A stretch of DNA of 64,000 nucleotides, from the NCBI GenBank assembly GCA_947492525.1, contig CANLNQ010000005.1, positions 1 through 64,000 on the forward strand, given 5' to 3'. The stretch's first letter is position 1, and each line of letters opens with the position of its first letter. Both the position numbers and the translations under genes were made by a program. Below, piece after piece: positions 1-8,482 of this stretch. A model generated the notes under the pieces. The model did no database searches and was not told where the DNA came from. It saw only the letters and a list, made by a program, of their open reading frames with translations. Source of the DNA: an uncultured Granulosicoccus sp. (GTDB lineage Bacteria > Pseudomonadota > Gammaproteobacteria > Granulosicoccales > Granulosicoccaceae).

Positions 1-7
1 AACGAGC

Positions 8-76
8 GTTCACGTTGAACCGGAATCAGTGTTCACGTTCGCCCAGAACGACTGTTCACGTTGCGCCGGAATATGC
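8..76. repeat. Imperfect 23-bp direct repeat, three units
   Basis: Three units with an exact 23-bp period begin with GTTCACGTT at 8, 31 and 54; units one and three also share the CCGGAAT core. The array may continue beyond the left edge of the window. There are no spacers between units, so it is a tandem repeat and not a CRISPR. Its function is unknown. Confidence 0.65.
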
Positions 77-77
77 A

Positions 78-154
78 ATAGCCATAGCCATAGCCATAGC
101 CATAGCCATAGCCATAGCCATAGCCATAGCCATAGCCATAGCCATAGCCATAGC
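78..154. repeat. Hexanucleotide microsatellite (ATAGCC), about 12.8 copies
   Basis: A perfect run of ATAGCC units covers 77 bp directly after the 23-bp repeats. Any reading frame through it gives an alternating two-residue peptide (for example Ala-Ile), so the open frames here are artefacts. I see no gene between 1 and 318: the stretch holds these two repeats and about 160 bp of unremarkable sequence. Confidence 0.9.
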
Positions 155-318
155 GAGCTGGAGCGTCAAGCGCGAAGCGTCGTATCGCAGGCATCCGTCT
201 GTTGACCGCCGTGAATGGGATGCGTCCCTGGTTCGAATACTAAAGACCAGTTTTTCTCGTGATTTTGCGGTCGATAAGCGCATTCAGGGTGCTGAAGCAG
301 TTGATTATATTATTAAAA

Positions 319-1365
319 TCAGTAGCTTATGGTGGTCCGACCCGTGGGGTATTGGCTGTTGTGGCGGGCGGTGGGGGTGGGGGTGATGGCGGGGTGGGTG
401 GTGTAGTGGGTGTCGAGCAGGGGGAGGGCGGCGGTGTTGGGGGTGGCGTATCGGGTGAAGCGCGCAATGGCGGCGCCGGCTTCGGCACTGAGCAGGAAAT
501 CAAGCAGGGCGTAGGCGTGGTCGATCTCGGGTGCACCCCTGGGGATGCACAAGGCGTCCTCCCACAATAGCCCTCCCTCTTCGGGCAACACGAAGGCAAG
601 GTCATCGTCCTGCTCCATGGCGCGCATGATGTCGGTATTCCACTCCATGGCCATATCCACCTCACCCGACAGCAGCAGATCCTGTCCATTGTCAGGTGCG
701 AAGATGAGGGAACCCGAATCCGCACCTTCCAGTAGGCGCCGGGCTGCGTCCAGGTTGGCTTCACTCAAATCGTTCAGCGATTTGCCGAGAGCCTTGATGG
801 CCAGGCGGGTCACGATGGCCCGGTCGCGCAGCAGGGCCACACGGTGGTTTTCCCGTGGGGCGTCGAACAGGTCCCGCCAGGTCTGCGGTGCCCTGGCGAC
901 CGCCGACTTGCGATAGCCGATGCCGACACAGCCCCACAGATACGGCAGGCTGAACTGCCGGCCCGGGTCAAATGGCGGGTCAAGAAAGAAGGGGTCGATA
1001 TTCTTCAGATTCGGAATTCTGTCATGCTCCAGCGGCAGCAGCATGTCGGCCGCCCGCATGCGCTCCACATTGGCATTACCCGGCACGATCAGGTCAAAAC
1101 CGGGATTGTGCCCACGCAATCGAGCATACAGTTCTTCATCGCTGGTGAAGATGTCGTGTCGGGCGGTGATCCCTGATGACCGGTGAAAGTCATCCAGCGT
1201 CTCCGGCGGAAGATAATCGGGCCAGTTGTACAAGCTGACCTGAGCGGAGTCGGTCTGCGCCGATGCGCAAAGCACGGGCACCGACAGGCCCAGCGCACCC
1301 GCCCTCGCCAGGAATCGACGCCGACTCGGCAAGGCAACCGCCGGTACTGCGCGACTGCTCCTCAA
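319..1365 (-). CDS. PotD/PotF-like polyamine-type ABC transporter substrate-binding protein with degenerate C-terminus
   Basis: Periplasmic binding protein of the spermidine/putrescine family. A Tat-type signal is visible (SRRRFLARAG followed by a hydrophobic stretch ending near CASA), then the typical mature start VSLYNWPDYLPPETL and the family segments FDLIVPGNANVERM, FSLPYLWGCVGIGYR and SAEAGAAIARFTRYATPNTAA. No ATG gives a sensible start. TTG at 1365 overlaps the upstream stop (TTGA), and TTG at 1332 would give a short, classic Tat N-terminus; I use 1365 (348 aa) with low certainty. After the PNTAA region, E. coli PotD carries several dozen more residues, whereas here a Thr/Pro-rich low-complexity tail replaces them. 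No ABC permease or ATPase gene is adjacent inside the window, so it is either an orphan binding protein or a decaying remnant. Confidence 0.72.
   Translation of the reverse strand: MRSSRAVPAVALPSRRRFLARAGALGLSVPVLCASAQTDSAQVSLYNWPDYLPPETLDDFHRSSGITARHDIFTSDEELYARLRGHNPGFDLIVPGNANVERMRAADMLLPLEHDRIPNLKNIDPFFLDPPFDPGRQFSLPYLWGCVGIGYRKSAVARAPQTWRDLFDAPRENHRVALLRDRAIVTRLAIKALGKSLNDLSEANLDAARRLLEGADSGSLIFAPDNGQDLLLSGEVDMAMEWNTDIMRAMEQDDDLAFVLPEEGGLLWEDALCIPRGAPEIDHAYALLDFLLSAEAGAAIARFTRYATPNTAALPLLDTHYTTHPAITPTPTARHNSQYPTGRTTISY
363..403 (+). other. G-rich tract with G-quadruplex potential
   Basis: The plus strand has G runs at 366-368, 373-377, 379-383, 391-394 and 396-398 separated by loops of 1 to 7 nt, which fits a canonical four-run G-quadruplex pattern. 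It lies inside the 3' end of the potD-like gene, on that gene's template strand. Folding is inferred from pattern only. Confidence 0.5.
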
Positions 1366-3146
1366 CTGCGCCGGCGCCGTTGAACGATACGGTCCACCAG
1401 TGTCACGCCATCGAGATAACTGGTGGAATGGCAACCCAGCCATTGGCTGCCTTCCTCCGGTAGCAGTCGACCCACGGTAGTCTCGGCATAGCCTTGCGTA
1501 TCAAGCCTGTCGATACGGTGCAGATTGATGCCGTAGCCATAGCGTCTGGCGCCGAACTGGCTCGGGCGGTACAAGCCGCGGCCATCCCGGATGATCGAAC
1601 CGGCCATGCGCGCGCGATCCACGCCGGTAATCACCGGGTTCATCGGGTGCGCATGCCAGGGGCCGGTAACGTGCTGCGCATGGTACAGATGCAGTTCATC
1701 GCGGGCATTGACCGACGGGTGCGACATGCCATTGGTGAACATCCACCAGAGCTCGCCATCGAAGTGCACCGTCGATGCCGCCAGATTCACATCGCTGAGC
1801 ACATCCTGCACCTTGACCCATTGGTCGGGGAAACGCTGAGCCTTGTATAACGGTACGGACCGGTGAGATGCGTTTTCGGGAATCATGTAGGTGTCATTGT
1901 CGTCACTGAAGACGAAGGGGTAGGACAGATGCTGATCGCCCTCCAGGACGTTCACGATATCTTCCAGCCGTCCATCGTCGGTCAGCCTGGCAGCCAGCAG
2001 ATGACCGTTGTCGGCGTCGAGCGCCTTTTCCTCGAAAAAGACGTAGAGATCATCGCCGTGCCGATGCAGGTGCGGATCGGCCCACCAGGTCATGTCCGGC
2101 GAATCGATGGTGATGAAGTCGCCTACCGAGCCATTGGCCAGAGCGTTCAGCTGGTTGCTGTTCTCCAGACTGTCGCCGGACTGGATTTCAGGTGCAGGCT
2201 GGAACAGGGCATCCGGCCCATCGTTGCGAAATGCCAGCTGCCACTGCTCGTACCAGAAGCGGTGCCGAATGCGCTCGACGCTGTGGTACCACCATAAAGA
2301 GAGCGCGAGGCCCAGTCTGCGTGTGCCGGATATCGCGGCTGGCAGGTATTCGTGGTGTTGTAGGGTCTCGGCACGGTCGTGGGCGGCACGCACCTCCGGA
2401 TCGATGACATGTTCGGCCAGTGGTGGTGAATCCGTATACTCGGTGCTGACCGGATCGCAGCCTTGCGCTAGCCAGTTGACCCTGGCATCGATCACCGACG
2501 GGAGGCTGAACCAGGCCGCGCGACTCAGGTCGGTCAACGAAAAGCTCTGCCTGGGCAAGGCGTGACTGGCAATACGCCGAGTCAGTATTTCACGGCTGTC
2601 ATTCGCCCGTTGGTGGGACCACAGGTGAACCCAGGTCAGCGGCTCCTGCTGCAACAAGGCGTCTTCGATACGAGCGTCCAGAGTCTCCACATGAGCATCC
2701 CAGACCGGTACCGATGTGGGAGGCCAGAGATCTTCGGGTAGCGGAGAACGAGTCAGCTTGAGCACGATACTGGCAGCATCCAGTGAAGGGCGACAGTTCC
2801 GGGCACTCAGCAGCTCAGTGGACTCGGCGCTGGCCATCGATTCCCGCAACCAGGGGTCGTCCGAAAGCAGAGGCTTGTCAATCTGCTCGTTCAGCAACTT
2901 CGTGGCGAGTCGTCCAGGCCATCGCGTGGAGCCAGACGTGGAAACGGTATCCGACACCCGGGCCATCGAGGCGCCTGCGGGCTCGGGGGCGCTTGCCAGG
3001 CTCTTGGCAGACTGCTCGTCAGACTCCTGCACGACGAGGGTCAACTGTACCCTGTCACGGGCTTCCAACCTGGTAATCAGCTGATTGACCCAACGCTCCG
3101 GTGTCGGTGTATCAATGATCGCAATAACCGACAGAACCGCTTGCAT
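1362..3146 (-). CDS. Large protein with GINT1_N-type (GH43-like) beta-propeller domain
   Basis: A 594-residue protein. The C-terminal half, from about residue 330, has features of the five-bladed propeller found in glucosamine inositolphosphorylceramide transferase N-domains and GH43-like enzymes: DMTWWADPHLHRHGDDLYVF, SYPFVFSDDNDTYMIPENA, FDGELWWMFTN, and MAGSIIRDGRGLYRPSQFG near the end. The N-terminal part starts with a hydrophobic strand and a phrase (VIAIIDTPTPERWVNQLI) that could belong to a Rossmann-like or formyltransferase-like domain, but I cannot assign it. No signal peptide is evident. It would act on a sugar or sugar-nucleotide substrate if the family assignment holds. Its stop overlaps the possible TTG start of the potD-like gene, so the two are probably co-transcribed. 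Confidence 0.6.
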   Translation of the reverse strand: MQAVLSVIAIIDTPTPERWVNQLITRLEARDRVQLTLVVQESDEQSAKSLASAPEPAGASMARVSDTVSTSGSTRWPGRLATKLLNEQIDKPLLSDDPWLRESMASAESTELLSARNCRPSLDAASIVLKLTRSPLPEDLWPPTSVPVWDAHVETLDARIEDALLQQEPLTWVHLWSHQRANDSREILTRRIASHALPRQSFSLTDLSRAAWFSLPSVIDARVNWLAQGCDPVSTEYTDSPPLAEHVIDPEVRAAHDRAETLQHHEYLPAAISGTRRLGLALSLWWYHSVERIRHRFWYEQWQLAFRNDGPDALFQPAPEIQSGDSLENSNQLNALANGSVGDFITIDSPDMTWWADPHLHRHGDDLYVFFEEKALDADNGHLLAARLTDDGRLEDIVNVLEGDQHLSYPFVFSDDNDTYMIPENASHRSVPLYKAQRFPDQWVKVQDVLSDVNLAASTVHFDGELWWMFTNGMSHPSVNARDELHLYHAQHVTGPWHAHPMNPVITGVDRARMAGSIIRDGRGLYRPSQFGARRYGYGINLHRIDRLDTQGYAETTVGRLLPEEGSQWLGCHSTSYLDGVTLVDRIVQRRRRS

Positions 3147-3263
3147 TCATGAGTGACTCGATTGGCAATCACGCCATTATAAGCAGCTGTCAGGCTCAGG
3201 TTGCACACTCTGAACAGACTGGCTCGGCAAAATCGCCAATTGGAACGATCTGTCTCGAAAATG

Positions 3264-3446
<183 letters not shown>

Positions 3447-3464
3447 TTCCAGCCTGCAACGCCT

Positions 3465-5474
3465 TCACGCTCGACGCACGCGTCGCCGGCGCGCCGGCCT
3501 TGACGCCCGCGCTTCCGGCAAGGGAACCACCTTGCCAAGTTCCGGAAAGGAGGCCGTCTTGTGTGGGAACGCCATGGCCTCCACGAAGTGCTGCTGAAAA
3601 TCGGCTTCCACCGCGGTCTCCACCTTTTCGATACTGCGAACCACCTGCTCGATCTCGCGACGCGCATCCTGATCCAGCAAGGCCATCAATGCACCGGTAC
3701 CGGCGGCATTGCCGGCCGAGCCCACCTGAGCAAGGTCGCAATCCGGAATCAGTCCCAGAATCATGGCGTACTTGACGTCGATATGACTGCCGAAGGCGCC
3801 TGCCAGGCGGATGCGTTCGACTTTCTCGACCCCCAGGCGATCCATCAGCAGCCGGATACCGGCGTACAGAGCGGCCTTGGCCAGCTGGATCTGCCGCACA
3901 TCGTTCTGCGTGATCCTGATGGTGACATCTCCTGGTTGCCTGCTTTCATGCAAGAGGTAGGAGAAGGTCCGGTCGGTGGCCTGAATGCGCGGATTACGTG
4001 AGGCCAATTCACCGTTGACAACCCCGTCGGCGTCGATAATGCCGGTGAGGAACATCTCGGCGACCACTTCGATGATCCCTGATCCACAGATTCCCGTGAC
4101 GCCAACGGAGGCATTGTCGCTGGCAAAACCCTGATCGTCGGACCAGGTATCACTGCCGATGACGCTGAAGCGCGGTTCCAGCGTCTCGGGGTCGATGCGC
4201 ACCCGTTCGATGGCACCCGGGGCTGCCCGCTGACCACCACTGATCTGCGCACCTTCGAACGCCGGGCCGGTAGGACTGGAGCAGGCTACCAGGCGATGCC
4301 TGTTGCCCAGCACGATCTCCGCATTGGTGCCGACATCAACCAGCAGCGTCATTGCATCCTGCGTCTGTGGCGATTCTGACAAGACCACGCCGGACGTATC
4401 GGCACCGACATGCCCGGCAACGCAGGGCAGCAGATAGGCCTTGGCCAGCGGATGAACCCGGATTCCCATTTCGTCGGCATTGAGCTGCATGGATTCATCG
4501 GTGGCAAGTGCGAAGGGTGCACCGCCGAGTTCGACCGGATTGATGCCCAGCAGGAGATGGTGCATGACCGGGTTGGCGACGAAGCACAGCTCGAGAATGT
4601 CTTCGGGCAGGATGCCCGAGACCGTGCTGACGGCTCGCAGCAGATCATTGATGGCACCGATGACCGCATCGGTCATCTCGGCATCACCCCCCGGATTCAT
4701 CATCACATAGGACACGCGACTCATGAGATCTTCACCGAAGCGGATCTGCGGGTTCATGGCGCCATTACTGGCCAGCACCTGACCACTGCTCAGGTCGCAC
4801 AGGTGGGCGGCAATGGTGGTGGAACCCACATCGATGGCCATGCCGTAAACCGCCTCCTTGAACCCCGGCCATACGCCCAGTATGTCCCCGGTTTCGTGAA
4901 CCGCCACGGTCACCTGCCAGTCCCCCTTGCGCAGCGCCTGTTGCAACTCGCGCACGATGAAAAGACCGGCATTGAGCTGCGTCAATCCCCATTCAATGGT
5001 GAGGGCCTGCTTGAGGCGGCGCAGATCACCGGAGGGGTCGTGCATGTCCGGCTGCTGGACATCCACGACGTACAGTTTGACGGCAGGATTGACCGTGATG
5101 TCGGCGCGATCGAGATCCTTGCGGATGACCTGACGATGTACCTGGCTGTCGGGCGGGATGTCTATGACCAGATTGCCCTGGATGGTCGCCTGGCAGCCGA
5201 GTCGCCGGCCGTCGACAAACGCGCCATTGATACGCTGATAGCGGGCTTCCACCCGTGTTGCGTCGCTCAGATGATCGGGGCGGGAGACGATGTTGTGCTT
5301 GGAGAATTCACCGTTGGCGCACTGGACCTGACAACGACCGCACAGACCCCGGCCGCCGCAGACCGAATCCAGATCGACGCCGAGTTCACGGGCGGCCTGC
5401 AGTACGCTCGTACCCAGGGCAAAGCTGCCGCGTTTGCCGCTGGGGGTGAACACGACCATGGCCTGGTCAATCAT
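3465..5474 (-). CDS. RamA-like corrinoid protein reductive activator (2Fe-2S ferredoxin plus ASKHA domain)
   Basis: ATP-dependent reactivase that reduces inactive cob(II)alamin on corrinoid methyl-transfer proteins. The N-terminus is a plant-type 2Fe-2S ferredoxin with Cys39, Cys45 and Cys48 (CGGRGLCGRC) and a later Cys in RLGCQATIQG. From about residue 210 an actin-like ATPase fold begins (YGMAIDVGSTTIAAHLCDL) with a second phosphate loop (LLVDVGTNAEIVLG), as in the DUF4445/RACE proteins. At 669 aa the length is normal for the family. Met1 and Met6 are both possible starts. It is the last gene of the minus-strand C1 operon, 36 bp after the methyltransferase gene, which fits a role in repairing the corrinoid protein encoded at 9194-9904. 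The C-terminus is unusually Arg-rich. Confidence 0.88.
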   Translation of the reverse strand: MIDQAMVVFTPSGKRGSFALGTSVLQAARELGVDLDSVCGGRGLCGRCQVQCANGEFSKHNIVSRPDHLSDATRVEARYQRINGAFVDGRRLGCQATIQGNLVIDIPPDSQVHRQVIRKDLDRADITVNPAVKLYVVDVQQPDMHDPSGDLRRLKQALTIEWGLTQLNAGLFIVRELQQALRKGDWQVTVAVHETGDILGVWPGFKEAVYGMAIDVGSTTIAAHLCDLSSGQVLASNGAMNPQIRFGEDLMSRVSYVMMNPGGDAEMTDAVIGAINDLLRAVSTVSGILPEDILELCFVANPVMHHLLLGINPVELGGAPFALATDESMQLNADEMGIRVHPLAKAYLLPCVAGHVGADTSGVVLSESPQTQDAMTLLVDVGTNAEIVLGNRHRLVACSSPTGPAFEGAQISGGQRAAPGAIERVRIDPETLEPRFSVIGSDTWSDDQGFASDNASVGVTGICGSGIIEVVAEMFLTGIIDADGVVNGELASRNPRIQATDRTFSYLLHESRQPGDVTIRITQNDVRQIQLAKAALYAGIRLLMDRLGVEKVERIRLAGAFGSHIDVKYAMILGLIPDCDLAQVGSAGNAAGTGALMALLDQDARREIEQVVRSIEKVETAVEADFQQHFVEAMAFPHKTASFPELGKVVPLPEARASRPARRRRVRRA

Positions 5475-5510
5475 CCAATGCTCTCCTCATCCACTCGTCT
5501 GGCAACATCT

Positions 5511-6413
5511 TCAGCCGCGGCGCCGTCGGGTAACGCGACGACCGCGAGCCCCGTCCGTTCCGGCAACCGGCTCTGCGCGGTACTTGCGAATCCAGGCCAG
5601 ACAATCAGGATCGTTGCCCATCAGTACGTCGGCTGCCATGACCGACCGCATGACTTCTTCATGGCAGGGATTGGTGATGGCCGAGGTCATGCCGGCGCTG
5701 ATGGCCATGGACAGGAACGCACCATTGATGCCGTTGCGTTCGGGCAGACCAAAGCTGATGTTGGAGGCACCGCAAGTGGTATTGCAACCCAGTTCATCGC
5801 GGATTCTGCCCAGAATATCGAAGACCTGGCGACCGGCAAAACGCATTGCACCAATGGGCATGACCAGCGGGTCGATCACTACATCGGAGGCGGGAATGCC
5901 GTGGTCGCTGGCACGTTCAACAATCTTCTTCGCCACCTTGAAACGCTCATTGGGGTCTTCCGAGATACCGGTTTCATCGTTGGAGATGGCGACCACGGCC
6001 GCCTTGTGGCGAGCCACCAGCGGCAGTACTCGTTCCAGTACTTCGTCTTCGCCGGTGACGGAATTCACCAGGGCCTTGCCCTGGTAGACAGCCAGTCCGG
6101 CCTCCAGAGCCTCGATGATGGATGAATCGATGGACAGGGGCACGTCGGTGATCGATTGCACCAGGGTGATGGCCTTGGCCAGCAGAGCCGGCTCATCGGC
6201 CAATGGAATACCGGCGTTGACATCCAGCATCTGCGCGCCGGCGGCAACCTGCGCCAGGGCATCGGCCTCCACGCGACTGTAGTCACCGGCCTTCATCTCC
6301 TCGGCCAGTATCTTGCGGCCGGTGGGATTGATGCGTTCGCCGATGATGGTAAACGGATGATCCGAACCGATGATGTGCTCGCGAGTGGCTGAACTGATGA
6401 TGGTGTCGGTCAT
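5511..6413 (-). CDS. Methyltetrahydrofolate:corrinoid methyltransferase (pterin-binding domain)
   Basis: A 300-residue TIM-barrel pterin-binding protein of the MetH/AcsE/MtgA type. Visible hallmarks are TIIGERINPTGR near the N-terminus, MLDVNAGIP, PLSIDSS, ALVNSVTGE and the pterin-pocket stretch NTTCGASNISFGLP. It would move a methyl group between the cobalt of the partner corrinoid protein and tetrahydrofolate, in the catabolic direction making methyl-THF. It overlaps metF by 4 bp (ATGA), so the two are translationally coupled. The Arg-rich tail (RGRRVTRRRRG) is unusual and may be non-functional. The dihydropteroate synthase fold is shared with FolP, but the motifs and neighbours point to the C1 enzyme. 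Confidence 0.88.
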   Translation of the reverse strand: MTDTIISSATREHIIGSDHPFTIIGERINPTGRKILAEEMKAGDYSRVEADALAQVAAGAQMLDVNAGIPLADEPALLAKAITLVQSITDVPLSIDSSIIEALEAGLAVYQGKALVNSVTGEDEVLERVLPLVARHKAAVVAISNDETGISEDPNERFKVAKKIVERASDHGIPASDVVIDPLVMPIGAMRFAGRQVFDILGRIRDELGCNTTCGASNISFGLPERNGINGAFLSMAISAGMTSAITNPCHEEVMRSVMAADVLMGNDPDCLAWIRKYRAEPVAGTDGARGRRVTRRRRG

Positions 6414-7447
6414 TGCATGTTTTCCATATGTTGCTGGACGGTGGCATCGCCGTCGTAGGCGCTGGGATGCCAGGGGGTTCGGCCTTCGAGGACGCCGGCA
6501 CGGGTAACGATCTCGGGCACAGCGTGTTCCTGTCGGTATGCCATGACATGTACCCCGTGAACACCTTTGATATCGCGGATTTCCTGGATCAGATCGACAC
6601 AGAGTTGCAATCCCTCGGCCTTCTGGTTCTCCGCACCCTCAAGCCGTTTGATGATGCTGTCCGGGATATGCACCCCTGGCACATTGCTGCGAATCCACTG
6701 CGCCGAACGCGCCGAGGCGAGCGGGCCGACACCGATGATGAGGAATACCTTCTCGTCCAGTCCCATGTCACGAACACGGCTCATGTACTCTTTCAGGCGT
6801 GGAATGTCGTAGCAGTACTGCGTCTGCACGAACTGCGCACCGGCGGCAATCTTCTTGGCCAGTCGCAAGGGGCGCCAGTCGAACGGGGCGACAAAGGGGT
6901 TGGCCGCAGCGCCGAGAAAGACATGGGGCGGATGATCCAGTTTGCGGCCACTTTGAAAGGTGGCCTCGTCGCGCATTGTGCGGGCAATCTCCAGCAGGGA
7001 CATGCAATCGAGATCGAACACCGGTTTGGCTTCGGGATGGTCGCCGGTCTGCACGCCATCACCGGAAAGGCACAGCATGTTGCATACGCCCATGGCAGCG
7101 CCGCCGAGAATGTCGCCCTGGATGGCAATACGATTCTTGTCGCGGCAGGAAATCTGCTGGATCAGGGCATAGCCGAGCCGCGTCAACAGTGCGCAGACGG
7201 CCAGGGAGCCCATGTGACAGTGCGCGCCACTGCCATCGGTGGCATTGATGGCATCCACGTAGCCATCGAATAGCGACGCTCTTTCATAAACAGCGGCAGG
7301 GTCGGCACTGTCCGGTGGTGCCAGTTCGCTGGTGACCACGAAATGGCCGGCACGCAGGGTGCGTTCCAGACGACCGGGCGAGCTGTGTCCGGGCAGAAGC
7401 GGCAGTGGGTAGCCGGGGACCGGCTCGTCTTCGAAGCCTTTCTTCAT
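6410..7447 (-). CDS. metF: 5,10-methylenetetrahydrofolate reductase (MetF-type)
   Basis: FAD-dependent TIM-barrel enzyme that interconverts methylene-THF and methyl-THF. It shows HFVVTSELAPPDSAD at the N-terminus, the folate/FAD-site stretches AINATDGSGAHCHMGS, MLCLSGDGVQTGDHPEAK and AGAQFVQTQYCYD, and is 345 aa long. It sits between the pterin methyltransferase (4-bp overlap downstream) and the MTHFR C-terminal protein (4-bp overlap upstream). In this operon it probably runs oxidatively, feeding methyl groups taken from a corrinoid demethylation into methylene-THF, and need not be the biosynthetic MetF of methionine synthesis. The gene symbol reflects family, not proven role. Confidence 0.9.
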   Translation of the reverse strand: MKKGFEDEPVPGYPLPLLPGHSSPGRLERTLRAGHFVVTSELAPPDSADPAAVYERASLFDGYVDAINATDGSGAHCHMGSLAVCALLTRLGYALIQQISCRDKNRIAIQGDILGGAAMGVCNMLCLSGDGVQTGDHPEAKPVFDLDCMSLLEIARTMRDEATFQSGRKLDHPPHVFLGAAANPFVAPFDWRPLRLAKKIAAGAQFVQTQYCYDIPRLKEYMSRVRDMGLDEKVFLIIGVGPLASARSAQWIRSNVPGVHIPDSIIKRLEGAENQKAEGLQLCVDLIQEIRDIKGVHGVHVMAYRQEHAVPEIVTRAGVLEGRTPWHPSAYDGDATVQQHMENMQ

Positions 7448-8010
7448 TCTCTGTCTTCACCCGCGGTGGTGCCATGCTTGCGTGAAAGTTGCGAACTGGT
7501 GTCCGCAATCAATTGCGATGAGTCACTGTGGGCAGTACGTGCAATATCGGCAGTATCGGCCAGTTCAGCGGTTTTCATGCGCATGACGCGAAGCCAGGAG
7601 GAATGCCCCTTGAGACGGTGATCGACCGCGAACTGAACCGTGGCAATCTGCGCACCGTTCTGCATGTTTGCCGCTCCCTGCCAGCCCTCCACCCAGACAC
7701 AGCGCATCTCCGGTTTGACTTCGCAGAAGCCACCTTCGCGTACGCCGCCACAAGGACCGTTGCGAATGCTCTTGGGACAGTTCATCGGGCAGGACATACC
7801 GGTGCTGCTGAGCACGCATTGTCCACACATCTGGCAGTCGAACAGGGCGCCCTTGACCACTTTCTCGACGGCAGCCACCGGTTTTTCCAGTCGCGAATGG
7901 CCGATGCGGCTGACGGCCGGTGCGATGCCCAGCAGGCAACGCTCCATCAGCTGATAGGTTGCCTCCAGAGCACGGGAGTGTCGTACGGACCAGCGTCTGA
8001 GCCAGTACAT
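7444..8010 (-). CDS. Methylenetetrahydrofolate reductase C-terminal zinc-binding protein
   Basis: A small (188 aa) Cys-rich protein of the MTHFR C-terminal family: FDCQMCGQCVLSSTG, SCPMNCPKSIRNGPCGG and GFCEVKPEMRCVW give many conserved Cys residues expected to bind zinc or an Fe-S cluster. In acetogens such a subunit partners MetF and links it to electron carriers. Here it is encoded directly upstream of metF with an ATGA overlap, so a heteromeric reductase is likely. The C-terminal third (after about residue 110) is hydrophilic and not recognisable. Confidence 0.85.
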   Translation of the reverse strand: MYWLRRWSVRHSRALEATYQLMERCLLGIAPAVSRIGHSRLEKPVAAVEKVVKGALFDCQMCGQCVLSSTGMSCPMNCPKSIRNGPCGGVREGGFCEVKPEMRCVWVEGWQGAANMQNGAQIATVQFAVDHRLKGHSSWLRVMRMKTAELADTADIARTAHSDSSQLIADTSSQLSRKHGTTAGEDRE

Positions 8011-8016
8011 GCGGCG

Positions 8017-8403
8017 TCAGTTGCCGATGCCGGGAGAGCCGGGTACAGGCTCTGCAGGGGCGGAGGACTGCTCGCTTTGTCGGATTTCCTCGCGAGACAT
8101 ACCCAGATGCGCAGCCACGCCCTTGACCTTGGTCAGCGCTTCCAGTGTCTGTTCATCGAAGGATTCGACCAGCGCTGCTGCTGCCTGCTCGGCTTCCTGC
8201 TGCAGTTGATCGCTGCAGGGGCTGCGTTCGCGACGCCAGTCTTCCATATAGGCATCACTGGAACCTTTGCCGGCACGCATTGCGGCGCGGTCGATGGCTT
8301 CCTGAAAACGACTGGGCAGCATGACCTTGGCCGTCTTGCGACCGGCCTTGGCTGTCACCTGAGAGGGAATGTCGCGCCAGTAGATCTTGATGAGTTCGGG
8401 CAT
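8017..8403 (-). CDS. 'Virulence factor' family protein of C1 operons
   Basis: A small soluble protein (128 aa) starting MPELIKIYWRDIPSQV, typical of the family named virulence factor, which is repeatedly found beside DUF1638 and corrinoid methyltransferase genes. The family start is the ATG at 8403, seven codons inside the longest frame. Residues GRKTAKVMLPSRFQEAIDRA and SSDAYMEDWRRE are the recognisable core. The tail is Ser/Pro-rich. The name comes from an old annotation; genomic context suggests an accessory function in methyl transfer, but no biochemical role is established that I know of. Confidence 0.75.
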   Translation of the reverse strand: MPELIKIYWRDIPSQVTAKAGRKTAKVMLPSRFQEAIDRAAMRAGKGSSDAYMEDWRRERSPCSDQLQQEAEQAAAALVESFDEQTLEALTKVKGVAAHLGMSREEIRQSEQSSAPAEPVPGSPGIGN

Positions 8404-8482
8404 GTGATTCACCAGATGATGCAAGTGGGATGGAGCAGGAAGACGTGGGCCGGAGAAGGCCCCTGGTTCACGCCTTCATGAC

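Noticed and set aside
4410..6125. 571-residue plus-strand open frame across the RamA-like and methyltransferase genes
   Set aside because: It lies antisense to two clearly recognised genes and the peptide is His/Gly-rich without known motifs.
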